A stretch of DNA of 64,000 nucleotides. Source: Epiperipatus broadwayi (taxonomy: Eukaryota > Onychophora > Udeonychophora > Euonychophora > Peripatidae). This document shows, piece by piece, positions 25,175 through 37,303 of this stretch. Location of the stretch: positions 1 through 64,000 of the forward strand of contig JAQFVV010013363.1 in assembly GCA_028023455.1 (NCBI GenBank), written 5' to 3'. The notes beneath the pieces were generated by a model that was not told the origin of the DNA, did not search any database, and saw only the letters and a program-made list of their open reading frames with translations. The number at the start of each line of letters is the position of its first letter. The first letter of the stretch is position 1. The translations under genes and the position numbers were made by a program.

Positions 25175-26675
25175 TTGGAAATGGATACTAGTATACAACT
25201 GGAAAAAGATATCAAATCAAAGGACATCAAAGCTGATATTAGTGTAGATATGGAAGAAGATATTGAATCAATGGACATGGAAGCTGATATTAGTATTCAG
25301 CTGGAAGAACATTCATTTCAAAAACAAAGCTCAGAGATTACTTTTAAAGAACCTGATAAAGTCATTTATCCACAGAATTAGGTCATCACAGAAAAATAAA
25401 AAGCTGAACAGAGTATGTTGTTTCAAATAATCAAGAAAATGAGAAGGCAACCAGAAAAAAATGGGAGAAAACCAGACCAAATAATGGTAGAAATAAAAAA
25501 AGAAATAGATCAGAGATCAGAATTGATGGAGAAGAGACTGGGAGCTATTTATAATGCCATCAAAATGCAGGAGCAGTTTATATATTAACCCAGAAAAGAG
25601 ATCCAAGACAACCAAGAAGTTTGAAATCAGAGGGAAAAGCATGAGCATGATGATGAGGAACAAATCCCCTTTAGAATACAGCCACTTTATGAAACATAAT
25701 TATCTCTTGAAACAGATTTTAGTGTAAAGAGAAGCTGGGTTGATTATTCTGAAGATACAGAGCTTTATCCATTAGCAACTCCATTTGTATCTTTTTCAGT
25801 ACCTAGTCACATTAGAAAAGATTATAGAATATTTGATGAACAAAGTCAAAAACCAGTTGCCAGAATTGAAGGTGGCCATCATCCTGATAGAGAATTGGAT
25901 GGATTTTTAAGCTACCCTTCTACAACATTTATTGCAAGTGCATTCAAGATCAAAAAGTTGAAGCTAATGATTATGGCCATGGACAACATGCTTCCTTATT
26001 TACTGAATTAGAGGTTACTGACCTCATGAGAGAAAAAGAAAAACTTTGTGATCCAGCTCATCCATCTAGGGATAGAGTATTGTAGGATTATGAAAGGATT
26101 GGAGGCTCTATTGACTATAATTTGTTTTCATATGAAGGGAGTCATTGGCTCATGCTAGAGTTAGAGAAAATTTGACAAAGATCATCCCTATAAAAAGAAT
26201 GATAGACACCTCCAAAATAGTGATGTAAGAAAAAAATGAAAATAACCTATTTGAACTTGCTCAAAGTGTGCCTAAAATTGAAACTGTACTTGTTCAAGGT
26301 CTTCTTGATTAACCTGGGAGAGCCAATCTCCCAGCAAGAATTGTTGTAATTATTCATTGTACTTCTGGATCTGGAAAAACTTTTGTGCCTAAGCTTATTA
26401 AGGATAAATAGGTAGATTATGGTGTCAATAACCCATGCATGCTTTACTTAAATGATTTTTTTATGACAAAAGTAGAAAAAATAGAGGATGCTCCAGAAAT
26501 AGGGAAAAGAGTTCAGAAAAAAATTATGGAATATGAATGTGAAGCAGAAATGAAAGTTACTTATAGAGCAAGCTTATTTAGATCTTTCGACCTAAGCATA
26601 ATTAAAGAAACCTTGAAACTTTTTTTTGCTTAAATCAATCTATTTCAGATTTTTCTTGATACTGTTAATCTATAT
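25175..26675 (+). pseudogene. YLPM1: Broken retrocopy of YLP motif-containing protein 1 (YLPM1/ZAP3)
   Basis: In pieces over several frames, the plus strand reads as the C-terminal half of YLPM1, a nuclear protein with a P-loop kinase-like domain. SGSGKTFVPKLIKDK near 26370-26410 is the Walker A region. LNDFFMTKVEKIEDAPEIGK follows at about 26442, then VQKKIMEYECEAEMKVTYRA, all characteristic of that family. A trace of the later FIILDAVN-like strand is seen as IFLDTVN just before 26675. Earlier pieces (25180-26200) are acidic and tyrosine-rich, interrupted by stops, and less certain. Domains that are normally multi-exonic run without introns, which suggests reverse transcription of an mRNA. 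Both ends are missing and no poly(A) is seen. A hAT MITE is inserted at the 3' side. Confidence 0.75.
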
Positions 26676-27063
26676 CAGGGGTCCCCAACCCTATGCCTGC
26701 AGGCACCATGGTGCCTGCAGACCATTTTACGTGTGCCTGCCACTATCCGAACATGATAAAAAATTATTTATCTGATACAAATAAATTTAATTTTTAAAAT
26801 TTCTTATAAATTATTGTATTATATTATAATCAATACTATACTTTTACAGCGTAAAAATATAAACATTAATTATACATTAAAATTTTATTTTTGAAATAAA
26901 TATTTTTTTATACATTATGTGTATTATTAACAATATCCAACTATAAATTTACATTCAAAAAATAAATGGTGCCCACCATTTGGTTGGAAAAAATAAATGG
27001 TGCCTGCCACCTGGCTGGTATTATAGAATGTGCTCTTAAGTGCAAAAAGGTTGGGGACCCCTG
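26676..27063. mobile_element. Non-autonomous hAT element (MITE) inside the YLPM1 retrocopy
   Basis: The terminal inverted repeats are CAGGGGTCCCCAACC (26676-26690) and GGTTGGGGACCCCTG (27049-27063). Flanks ATCTATAT (26668-26675) and ATCTCTAT (27064-27071) match at 7 of 8 positions, the 8-bp duplication of hAT elements. The 388-bp interior is non-coding, with subterminal GTGCCTGC repeats. Confidence 0.9.
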
Positions 27064-27191
27064 ATCTCTATAATCATTTACTAAATCATATATATATATA
27101 CTAACATTATTTCACTTCAATAATTGTTGACCACTCAGATAGATTTTTTTTTCTCTTTTTTTGTTTGTATTACCTCTGGATGTGAGGCTAT

Positions 27192-27700
27192 GATGTGGTC
27201 ATATATATATATGCTTCATGTATATATTGTTCCCATAAAGTTATAATACTAAGGCATTTAAAGAAATAATGTAAAATAAATTTAATTTTATTATAAAATT
27301 TAATGTTGTTATGTGTGAGTAAAGGGGGTTCAAGTCAGCAAAGAAGTCTTGCATTGGTGGTCAAGAGGTCAGCGCAACTGCCTTGCACTAGCAGGCAGTT
27401 GCCTGGGTTGTGGGTTCGCATCCCAGCCGATGCTATGATACTTAAAAAAAAAGTCAGCAAAGAAAATTTAACTAATTAAAAAAAATCAACTGATGTCTTA
27501 AAGAATGTATAAATTAAATTCTAATTTTAGAATTTACTTTCATTGTCATTGTCATTTTGATAAAAAGGTGACAAGAAATATATATTTATCATGGAGATTT
27601 AAAAAACCCAAAGTATTCAAAATTTAATAAAGAAAAGTGCAATTAGTAAAATTTTAAAGTTAAACCAGATCAAGATTACAATCAGTAAGATTTTTTTTAG
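27192..27700. repeat. Repeat A, right copy, containing a SINE
   Basis: It is collinear with 24427-24598: GATGTGGTCATATATATAT, then AAGTTATAATACTAAGGCAT, then GAGTAAAGGGGGTTCAAGTC. It is split by the SINE at 27346-27450. The 27565-27700 part matches the left copy in inverted orientation. With the left copy it brackets the YLPM1 retrocopy. Confidence 0.65.
27346..27450 (+). mobile_element. tRNA-like SINE, copy 2, with target-site duplication and an empty-site paralogue
   Basis: A box TGGTCAAGAGG and B box GGGTTCGCATCCC are followed by a tail ending CTTAAAAAAAAA. A perfect 14-bp duplication AAGTCAGCAAAGAA flanks it (27332-27345 and 27451-27464). The paralogous repeat at 24427-24598 has this site once, uninterrupted, so it shows the pre-insertion state. 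Body length is about 95 bp plus tail, unusually short for a SINE. The enzyme source is presumably a LINE. Confidence 0.9.
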
Positions 27701-28072
27701 ATAGTAAAGAAAAGAATTTTATTTAAGTTTTAAAATTAAGTAATCAATTTGGGAAACATCTGGATGCCTTAACTGAAAGGAGACCCTTTGATTCCTCTTG
27801 GAGGCCTTAAAGGAACCGAGCAGGGCAAATTCCTAATGTCCACTCCATACGTTCTTGTCGTTGCAACTGTTATTACTATGTGATTATTCATATAGTATAC
27901 AAACATGGATGGGCTGCTCACCAACACGCATTAGCCAGCGTCGTGAGTTTATTGGCTTTTTACCTCCGAGTTTAAGATCAAGAAACACCATGGTCTTTCT
28001 TCTCAGTGCCTGATAAGGCAGAATGAATGTTTGTGTAAATGATAAATATTTTTCCAATACATATATACAATA

Positions 28073-31029
28073 ATGACAGACAAAAATAAAGCATGGCCCT
28101 TATTCCCAGGAGGCTGTAAAGTCACCAACCAAGGCAGCGGTTGGTGGCCGAAGGCGGAGGGTGCTAAGAATCCCCTGATTGTGGATCCAGGCTGCCATTT
28201 GATGACAACTTTTTATTTAGGTACTTACAACTGCAGATCACTTTCAAGTGAAGGAAGATTGCAAGAATTAGAAGAAGAATTGTCTTATATTAAATGGGAC
28301 ATTATTGGACTTTGTGAAGTTAGAAGAAAAGGTGAAAAAACAATTGATTTAAAAAGTGGACATATACTCTATTATAAAGGCACACATATTGGAAATACAA
28401 GTGGAGTAGGATTCATTACAAATAAAAAGTGGAAGAACAATATTGTGGAGATTGATGGTGTATCGGACAGAGTTGCAAGATTAGTTATACAACTTAATAG
28501 CAGATACCAAATGCAGATAATTTAGGTTTATGCCCCAACAAGTTCTCATAGTGATGAAGTAGTAGAAGATTTTTATATGGATGTATAAAAGGCTTTTGAT
28601 CAGAGTAAACAACATTTTAAAATTGTTATGGGAGACTTTAATGCTAGAATTGGTAGACAAATGAAAGATGAAATTGCTGTAGGTAATTTTGGTTATGGTA
28701 ATAGAAATGAGAGAGGACATAGACTTGTTGAGTTTGCAGAAAAAGAAAAACTTTATATTATGAATTCATTTTTTGAGAAAAATGTTAAAAGGAAATGGAC
28801 ATGGAAGCATCCAAATGAAGGTACAGCAGAATTGGATTATATTTTGACTAACAGGAAATACATATTTCAAGATTGTAATGTTCTTAATAAATTTAACACA
28901 GGAAGTGATCATCGATTAGTAAGGTGGAAGTTACATGTTAATGTAAAACTAGAGAGACAAAAATTATTGAGAAAAACAATATTTACAGTTGATATTCCTA
29001 ATCTTCAGAAACATTCTAATGAATTTAAATTAGAACTTACAAATAGGTTTCAAGTGTTAGGAGATTTTGAACATGATTCAGATTTGAATGAAATTAATAT
29101 GAAAATAACTGATACACTTTTAAAAACTGCAACAAAGATAGCTGGTAGAAAAAAGCAGCAATTGACTAATAAAATTTCTACTGAGACTAGAGAATTTATG
29201 AAGAAAAGAAGGAATATGAAGATATACAAAAATGATGTATTAAAAAGAATTGAATATCTCGAATTTTGTAAAATGGTACGGAAAAGAGTTGAAAATGATA
29301 TAAGAAAGTATAACTGTGAAATAGCAAGGAAAGCTGTAGAAGAAAATAAAAGTCTCAAGAATGTTAAACAACATTTTGGTATTGGTAGGAAATTTATATC
29401 TGCAATAAGAAAAAAAGATGGAATTATTACTAAAAAGAGAGATGACATCATGAAATTAGTAGAAGATTTTTATCAAGAATTATATAGTACTAAAGAACAA
29501 GTACCTCCTATATCTATTACATCTTCCGAATTGCCCAGAATTTTAAATGAAGAAGTGAGACATGCAATTAAATGTATGAAGAAAAAAAAGTCTCCAGGAA
29601 ATGATGGAATTATAATTGATATATTAAAAGAAGGAGGTGAAGAAATAGAAACAATTTTAGCAAAGTTATATACCAAATGTCTAATTGATAAAGATGTACC
29701 GGAAGATTGGAAGAATGCAGTAATAATATTAATATTTAAAAAAGGTGATAAAGAAGATATTAGAAATTACAGACCTATCAGCCTTTTATCAGTTTTATAT
29801 AAAAATTTTACCAAGATAATTACAACTCGTCTACAGAGAACTTTGGATTTCCACCAACCAAGAGAACAAGCTGGATTTAAAAGTGGTTTTAGTACAATAG
29901 ATCATATCCTGGTATTGAAAGAAGTCATAGAAAGGACAAACGAATATGAGTTGTCATTATGTTTTGGATTTGTAGATTATGAAAAGGCATTCGATTCTAT
30001 ACACATTTCTTCAGTGATTAAAGCATTGGATCATCAAGGTATAGATCCAGGATATTGTCATATTTTAAAGAATATTTATAAAAATGCAACAGCAACAATT
30101 AGATTACATAAGGATACTGGAAAAATCAACATTGAGAAAGGTGTAAGGCAAAGTGACTCCATATCTCCAAAACTTTTTACAGCAGTGCTGCAAGAAGTAT
30201 TTTGTGGATTAAAATGGGAAACTAAAGGAATGAAAGTAAATGGAGAGTATTTAAGGCATTTAGATTTTGCAGATGATGTAGTTGTTTTTGCAAATAATGC
30301 TTCAGAGCTGCAGGAAATGTTGCAGGAGTTAGCAGATGAAAGTAGAAAAGTAGGACTAAAGATAAATGTTAAAAAGACTAAAGTAATGTTTAATCGATTT
30401 GCTCAAAATATGAAAATAAAGATTAATTATGAAGAATTAGAAGAAGTTAACAGTTACAAATACCTAGGTCAGATTATTAATACAGATGGAAACATAATGG
30501 AAGAAATTAATCATAGAATTGAACTTGGTTGGAGTGCTTTTGGTAGAAATAACTTGATACTAAAAGGAAATATGCCTATGTGTTTGAAAAGAATGGTTTT
30601 TAACAAATGTGTTTTACCAGTTCTTATTTATGGATCTGAGACTTGGACACTTAATAGTAGAGCAATACAGAGACTTCAGATCACTCAAAGGAGTATGGAG
30701 AGATGTATGTTGGGAATAACAAGAAGAGATCGAAAACGCAATGTATGGGTAAGACAACAAACAGGTGTTACTGACCTTATTGAAAAAATTAAAAGATTGA
30801 AATGGAGTTGGGCTGGAAATATTGCTAGAAGAAATTATAATAGATGGACAATTGAAATTTTAAACTGGATTCCAAGAGATTGTAAAAGACCCACAAAGAG
30901 ACCACATTGAGATGGATGGATGAAATAAGAAAGTGTGCAGGGGTGTTGTGGAAAAGGGAGGCTAAAGATCGGAGAAGATGGATTAAACTTGGAGAGACCT
31001 TCATCCTGCATTGTATTGATAATGGTTGA
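28073..31029 (+). pseudogene. RTE endonuclease-reverse transcriptase, two nonsense codons and one frameshift
   Basis: The apurinic-like endonuclease runs from about 28220 (GTYNCRSL, LCEVRR) through VMGDFNARIG (about 28625) and SDHRLVRWKL (about 28905); it nicks the target DNA. The reverse transcriptase follows: NYRPISLLS (29767), AGFKSGFSTIDH (29871), FVDYEKAFDSI (29968), GVRQSDSISPKLF (30140), catalytic FADD (about 30264-30275), and LKINVKKTK in the thumb-side region. The C-terminal domain has SETWTLNSRAIQRLQ and KLKWSWAGNIARR-like spacing. Stops interrupt at 28523-28525 (TAG) and near 28587 (TAA), both in the same frame as the rest. A one-base shift near 30905 separates the last 40 or so codons, which then read to a TGA at 31027-31029. 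The main uninterrupted block is 28628-30910 (760 codons). Confidence 0.9.
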
Positions 31030-31055
31030 TGATGATGATGATGATGATGATGATA
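31027..31055. repeat. (GAT)n tail of the RTE element
   Basis: About eight GAT/TGA units start at the stop codon. This is the 3' terminus of the LINE. Confidence 0.9.
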
Positions 31056-33720
31056 TATATATAGCAGTAGGAAAAAAAGAGTTTTTCTTTTTGTAAAGTT
31101 TTTGTAAAGTATTCTAAGCTGTAATAGATTATGTCATGCTATGACAAGTGAGTAGAGCATCTCAATTTCTTTGGCAATCTCAGAGGAGTGTGAGTATGTG
31201 GAGTCCCTATGGTACATATAAAATGTGATGCCACTAAAGTCCCTGCCTTCAATTTGACAATCCAATCTTCTGAAATGCTAAGCCATCACCATCAAAAGGA
31301 AGCCCCCAATGTATAATGCTACTGAGTGACCAGCCAGGCAGTTTTACTGTTTGTCAAAATCCTTCATGAATGTCTGTTAAAATAGTGATTTATTTTAACT
31401 TTGTAAATCTCCATTTACCAGTAAACAATTAAAGCCTCTTTAATATTTTTTTTCCTTGCTTAAATAACTATTTATTAACATTTCTTTAAAATCTATTTTC
31501 TTTTGGTATTATATAAAATATTCTTATTATATTATTAAAATGTGTTTTCATATTATATTTTGATCCATACTTAATTAATTTGTTATTAAGCAAGGACCAT
31601 TGTAATATACTCAATCTTAAATCTGTTATTCCTGTTATTTAAGGGTCGGATGAAGGAGTAAAATTAGCAAATATATATCACTGAATATTTAATAGTCCAG
31701 TAATTTTGTCAAGCAAAACATTTAAATCCCTCATCTCATCAATTCTAATTTGTTTTTTAAGTCTATTTGTTATTTCAAAATTAGCCATTTACAAGATATC
31801 ATTTAGCCATTAACACAAATAGAAATGGTTTATAAATAACTTTCAATTTATAAAAATTTAAAATCTACTGTTAAGAAGTTAAAACATTATTTTTTAAAAA
31901 AGGGACAAATATATATATATGTGTGTATTGCAGATATGCTTTTAATTCTAGAAAACTTGCATTATAATTAATGAAATATATATGTATAATGCAGCTATGT
32001 TATTTTCAATTCTATAAAATATGTTATATATATTGAAACAGAAACTCTGTTTCACGTGTGTATTCTAAGATTCATTTTACCGTCCCACCTAAAAAAAGGC
32101 AGATGTATATGAAAGAAGTTGATCCAATTTTTTAAAAAAAAAAATAAAGCAAAAAGTTTAAAATTAAAAGAAAATCATTATTTTCTATAATTGAGAGAAA
32201 AAAAGATAAACCTTCATTATTGATTTTATGATTTTAAATTATGATATAAATATGTCTCTAAGTATTTACTTAAAGCTGGCATTTATTAAAATATTACATT
32301 TTAATTTTTGAAATGATGTTGTACAAAATATAATATTCGCTTGAGGCAAAGTTATCAAATTGAAAAACATGGCTTAATTCTCATGATTCCTTATCTGTCC
32401 CACTAAAAGTAGTGGCCCAATCCTTAAGAAGAGAAAAGCACTTAGGCTTAAATGAAAGCTGTGTAACAAAGCTGCTGAATCAATCCAGAGATCAGGGTAT
32501 AAATAGTTGAGTTTGAAGTTCAGAGTGAGATTTTTTAAAATTTAAAAGGAGTTAAAAAGTTAAGAAAAGTGAAAGAGTTAAAAAGTTAAAATTTTTTTAT
32601 CTAAGTGTTGCTTAACTGTTTAGTTGATAAGTGTTTTAGTCACCTTGGAATATAATATTTACAACCACATTGCTAATGATGAAAAAAGAAAGTATTAATA
32701 AGGAAATCATAAAGATGGAAGGCTAATTGTAATAGCTTTCTCTCTTTGTCCATAGCCATGAACCTCCAAGACTTGCCTGAGTGAACATCATGGAAAGTAA
32801 ATAATGCCATTCAACTCAAATAAACCGACCTCTTTTTGAAATGCAGTAGTAACCTGAAGTGAAGGAACAAACTGGATAAAATGAAGGTAACAATTTCATG
32901 AAATATTCAATACTTATATGTGTTTATAAAACAAAAAAAAGTCTTTCTTAAAATAAATTATGAATAATTATAGCTATGTGAAAATACGTTTTATTGGTGA
33001 TAAATTATAAATATGTAAATGTCTTAAATATCTATAATCAAAAGGCATTTTTAATAAGGTAAATCATAAATGATTAACTTCTTATATGCAGATACATCTG
33101 AATTAGAATAAAATAAAAATGAATACTTATAACTATTTATATTGCTGATATACAAATAAGTATACCTGGAAGAATTAGAAATGCTGAGCTATTACATATA
33201 ACTATAACTAACTAAATTATAATAACGTGTTTATAACCCAGATAAAATTAGAAAATATACAAAATGAATGTATTTATACAAAATGAATGTATTTAGTAAA
33301 TTTATACTATATTATGAATAAATTCAAACATTTAAATATGAATTAGTACATCAATAAAAGTTAATGGTTATATGCGTATAATGAACCACATACTTAAATA
33401 AGTTGAAAGATTAAGAAAATCTTTTTTTTTTTAAATTTTATTTATTATTTGAAAACTCTGAGAAAAGGAATATAAACACGGAATTAAAACATGTTATATA
33501 TACGAGTTGAGAAGTAAGAATACCAAAACAATGTGTCATGGTTAAATGTACAATGATATACCTGGAGTTATTGATGCGTATAGGTTATATATATGTCTTA
33601 TAAAATTGGAAATACCAAATAAATGCATTTGCAAGATGAATTGATATCTGGACAGATGGAAATACATACACTTATATTTTACCTGAATAACCAATGGATA
33701 TAAATGTAAATTAATGGCAA
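31056..33720. other. AT-rich intergenic DNA; possible core promoter
   Basis: No gene is supported. A consensus TATA box TATAAATAG at 32498-32506 is preceded by a slightly GC-richer stretch (32400-32490). It resembles the context at 51822 and may belong to an LTR, but no second LTR or coding region is seen. Confidence 0.3.
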
Positions 33721-34110
33721 CCCCGGAATTGCTTATATTACCTGTTTACCTACTTATGATAAATTTAAAAATAATGAAGTACTATATGAATTACAAATGC
33801 TTACATGCATATTGATTGTGTATGAATAAAATAATGAAACTTATGTGCATAAATACACATTTATACTTGACTGGATTATGAATAGTCCACAAACCCAGAA
33901 TTGCTTACATTACTTGTTTACTTACCTGTGATAAATTTAAAAATAATGAAGTACTATATGAATTACAAATGCTTACATGCATATTGATTGTGTATGAATA
34001 AAATAATGAGACTTATGTGTATAAATACACATCCATACTTGACTGAATTATAGAAGCTTCACAAATCTGGAATTGCTCATCTTACCTATTTACCTACCTA
34101 AAAAGGATAT
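33721..34110. repeat. Tandem repeat, 172-bp period, a little over two copies
   Basis: GGAATTGCTTATATTACCTG at about 33725, AGAATTGCTTACATTACTTG at about 33897 and GGAATTGCTCATCTTACCTA at about 34069 are spaced 172 bp apart. Between them GAAGTACTATATGAATTACA and GCATATTGATTGTGTATGAA repeat exactly. The DNA upstream (33100-33700) contains weaker echoes, so an older, longer array is possible. Confidence 0.85.
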
Positions 34111-34631
34111 ACAGATATGGAACAAATAGTTAAAAATATTCATGCAGTAATGGTAGATGTCTACTTGATAAAAGACCCTTTGAATTCTTCACCCAAGATA
34201 AATTAAAATGAGCCTTCATTTGAAGTGATGAACTTTATTGGAAGGACTTATCAATATCATTGTTCATAAAACTGTTGTTGCTTAAAATTAATTTCAGTTG
34301 TTCAGTTCCATTTTTTATTGCATCACTTGTTATTCATTGCACTTGTTCATGAGAATTTCATGCCTCCTGAGCTATGTCTGGCATAACTAGACCTAGGTAA
34401 GTCAGGTTGTAGTGAGATGGAACTCTAGTGGTGCCGTTTGGGAAACCAAACACAGAAATTTCTAGGTGCTTCCAGTCTCTATGGTGCTACATCCTCTGAT
34501 GAGCAGGAAATATTGTTGTAGGGGGGTGACATCTGTATTGGGGAAAGCCAATCGATGGTTCCTTCCTACAATATGCTCATCAGGAAATTGTTACAACTGA
34601 GGTAATAAAGGGGTTGTATGGGGGTCCGGTT

Positions 34632-34665
<34 letters not shown>

Positions 34666-37012
34666 GTATATGATGCAATAGTTTATTCTATAAAACTTTT
34701 AATACCATTTAGTTTAATATATTATCATTGTAGGCTGTCATATCAATATTTGTTTATATATGTAAGACCTACAAGATGAATCTTCAATTAAGCAGGGAAT
34801 AATTTTCTTTACCAAATTTCTTTTTATTATGTAAAATAATTGCATAGGCCTTGATTTAACTTATATAATAGATGTCTGCATATTGTAATCTTATGACATG
34901 ACTGTTCATGTTTTATTTTATATATATATTTAGTTTTAGGCCAATTATTCATTATTTTATATAAATTGGTATCGCTTAGTTATCTAACTTCATGCTTATT
35001 TCATTGTGTTTTTTTCAGCAGGCGTATATCCCTGCTTTGGAAAATTAATTATCTGGGTCCCTTTTGAATATGATCCACACAAATGTGGGAATATTCCTCT
35101 TAAAACCCAGAGGACCTTCATTTTTGTATCACTAATTGGGCAGTGGATCATTCCTGCCTGTTGGTGAAATTTATTCATAATCATGGGAAATATGCTCTTT
35201 CCTTCTTACTATGATCCATTTATTTCATAGAGACTTGGATATGACCTCACAGAGGCAAGCATATTCCAGTCTAACCCAGTACTGCCTTCCTTTTTTGTGT
35301 ATGTTAAAGCCTGGAATTTAGGCATTGGTGGGTCGTGATCATGAGAATTAGGTGATCATCTGTTTTAATCATATTTATTAAAGAATTAATCCTCATTTAA
35401 AGCTGTTTTACTTAGAATCATATATCTGATTAAGGGAAATCTGCCCCAAAGATCAAATTTTTACATCATCCAAGATCCCTTATTTATATATAGTATATGA
35501 TATACAGTGAAACTTTCTACACATTGAAACAGTAAGATTCGTATTCGAATCATAAGTTTCACCATTTTCTGTCGTCTCTCACTGACCGGTCTATCCCACC
35601 CAAATTTAAACTTTTTGGTATCGAATTGTGTGTGTAGCAATATTAAAAATGTATAAATATATGTAGAATTCAGCATAAACATGCACACATTTCGATCTCA
35701 AATTAAATGCAATAAATAGAGATAAAATAATATAATTTAGATTTCTTTTAGTTATATGATTTTGTATAATTTTAATCATTTATTTTGGATTATAAAGTTC
35801 ATATTTATTGCTTTGTTTAAATTTCATTTAATAATAATTCTAAAAAAATCTGATGTAATATTTAATTAAAAGTTAAAATAATCTTATGTTCCCTTTTTGT
35901 CTTTGAAATTGAAAAGCATCGGTCAGTGATAGATAATAGATTAATTAAAGAAAAATTCCCCAAAATATAATTAGTAAATGTAAAATGTAAACAATAGAAC
36001 AGCAGCTTTCTTTAATTAAAAACCAACAAAATGCATTGATTATCCTCAGGGCAGATTAAGTAGAACCTAAAAATACCTTAACAAAAATGTGAAAGATCAA
36101 GATAAAAAAAAGAGAGGCCATCTTAGACTTGCTGGAGACATTCACTTAAACTTTAGCTTTGCTCTTGATCACTGAGAGTCTCCAAAAATAATAAAAATAA
36201 TTTGTTCCTGCCAAGGTATGACCGAGTAAAGCACCTAGATTATTCTCCATCAGGAGATGGCCTATTGGATGCCAAACTTTCCATTGCCCATCATAAATTC
36301 ACCATGAAGATCTGCTGCCTGAAATGAATGAGAAAGCTGCTGCTGCCGTGAAATTAAATGAAATATCTAAATACAAGAAAGACTTGTCACTCGTGAACTT
36401 TTGCTGCTAAACTAATGGAATCAGAAAACTTCTTATAAAACAGGTACCTGTCTGTGTTCAAACTCTAGAGTACTCTAATAATATGCTATAGCTCTTCTTC
36501 ATACTACTTATCTAAATTATAAAATGTAAAACTACCATATGTATAACTAAAACTGAATAATTAACTTAATGTGTAAATTTCTCTAATAATCTAGCTTACC
36601 TCACTCTATCTTTCTTGGGTGCGTATTTCTCAAATCTACATTGCCTGCTCATAATTGTCTCAATTTTCAAAGTTTAAATCTATGATCGCTTGGAACAATG
36701 AATGTGTGTCAAATTTTCATTAATATTTGCTTTCATAACTAACTTAACTTTCATATAAATCGACACGCATTCAATGCTTCATTTATTGTAATGCAGGGGT
36801 CTACAACTTCGCAAATGGCTGGCATATTAGTTGTAATAACTCCCAGTTTAGATATGTTTTGTATATATTAAATCTTAATGAATAATTCCATCAAATTACA
36901 TTTCTTTGAGAGTCGCCAATGTTCTTTAGTAAATGTTGATAATGTAGGGCCTAGTTAGAAATCTATTTTAAATCTCATCATAATCGTTTATACAGTATAC
37001 ATGTGCTACGTT
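34111..37012. other. Intergenic DNA with a GC-richer patch and a (TA)n tract
   Basis: At 34330-34634 a GC-richer patch ends GGGTCCGGTTACA directly before (AT)n at 34635-34662. An inverted pair around CCTCTGATGAGCAGGAAAT (34493) and CTCATCAGGAAAT (34571) lies inside it. Similar ends recur near 38020, 38331 and 53275, suggesting a shared mobile-element terminus. Near 36793 CAGGGGTCTACAACTT resembles a lone hAT end. Nothing else was recognised. Confidence 0.3.
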
Positions 37013-37303
37013 TTAGAGATGCGATGACCCATTCTGCTGTGAAATTTCCGGATTCTTCAGGGTTGAAATTAAACCCAGTCGTCCTACACAAGCGGGCATA
37101 ATGGGTGCTCCCGTAGGATTTGACAATGTCATGCAGCCAGCCGGCAAAACTGCGACACGAACCGCTTGTCCCTGGTTATGCTTATGTGACACCTTACTTC
37201 GTCGGGCCGAGGCAGAGACCAGCCCGTCATTCTTATAAACCCATTCACGGCATTGCAGTTTCAATATACTGCCATTCCATATCGCCTTTCTAGAGCGTAC
37301 CAC
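37013..37303 (-). other. GC- and CpG-rich 290-bp island with open frames on both strands
   Basis: This segment is much richer in G+C and CpG than its surroundings. It is open for 96 codons on the minus strand (MVRSRKAIWNGSILKLQCRE at its start). One plus-strand frame is also open from about 37018 to the TAA near 37240, following a plausible splice acceptor TACGTTTTAG at about 37017. I recognise no protein family in either frame. It may be a host exon, part of an LTR, or an insertion of foreign origin. Confidence 0.25.

Larger units (their letters stand above)
27760..31055 (+). mobile_element. RTE-clade LINE, nearly complete
   Basis: A 5' UTR (27760-28072) shared with the 18.8-kb copy is followed by one long coding region (28073-31029) and a (GAT)n tail to about 31055 that overlaps the stop. 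There is no poly(A); a short 3' tandem repeat is typical of the RTE clade. Three lesions in the coding region are visible, so it is probably inactive but young compared with the four other fragments in this window. Confidence 0.9.

Noticed and set aside
29050-29676. Minus-strand frames of 133 and 67 codons
   Set aside because: They are antisense shadows of the RTE reverse-transcriptase ORF.
34493-34512. CTGATGAGCAGGAAAT as another hammerhead core
   Set aside because: Only three bases separate the two core motifs, so no stem II can form. The word lies in a local inverted repeat instead.
36793-36830. CAGGGGTCTACAACTT as a hAT element
   Set aside because: No matching right end or 8-bp duplication could be found, so at most it is a lone end.
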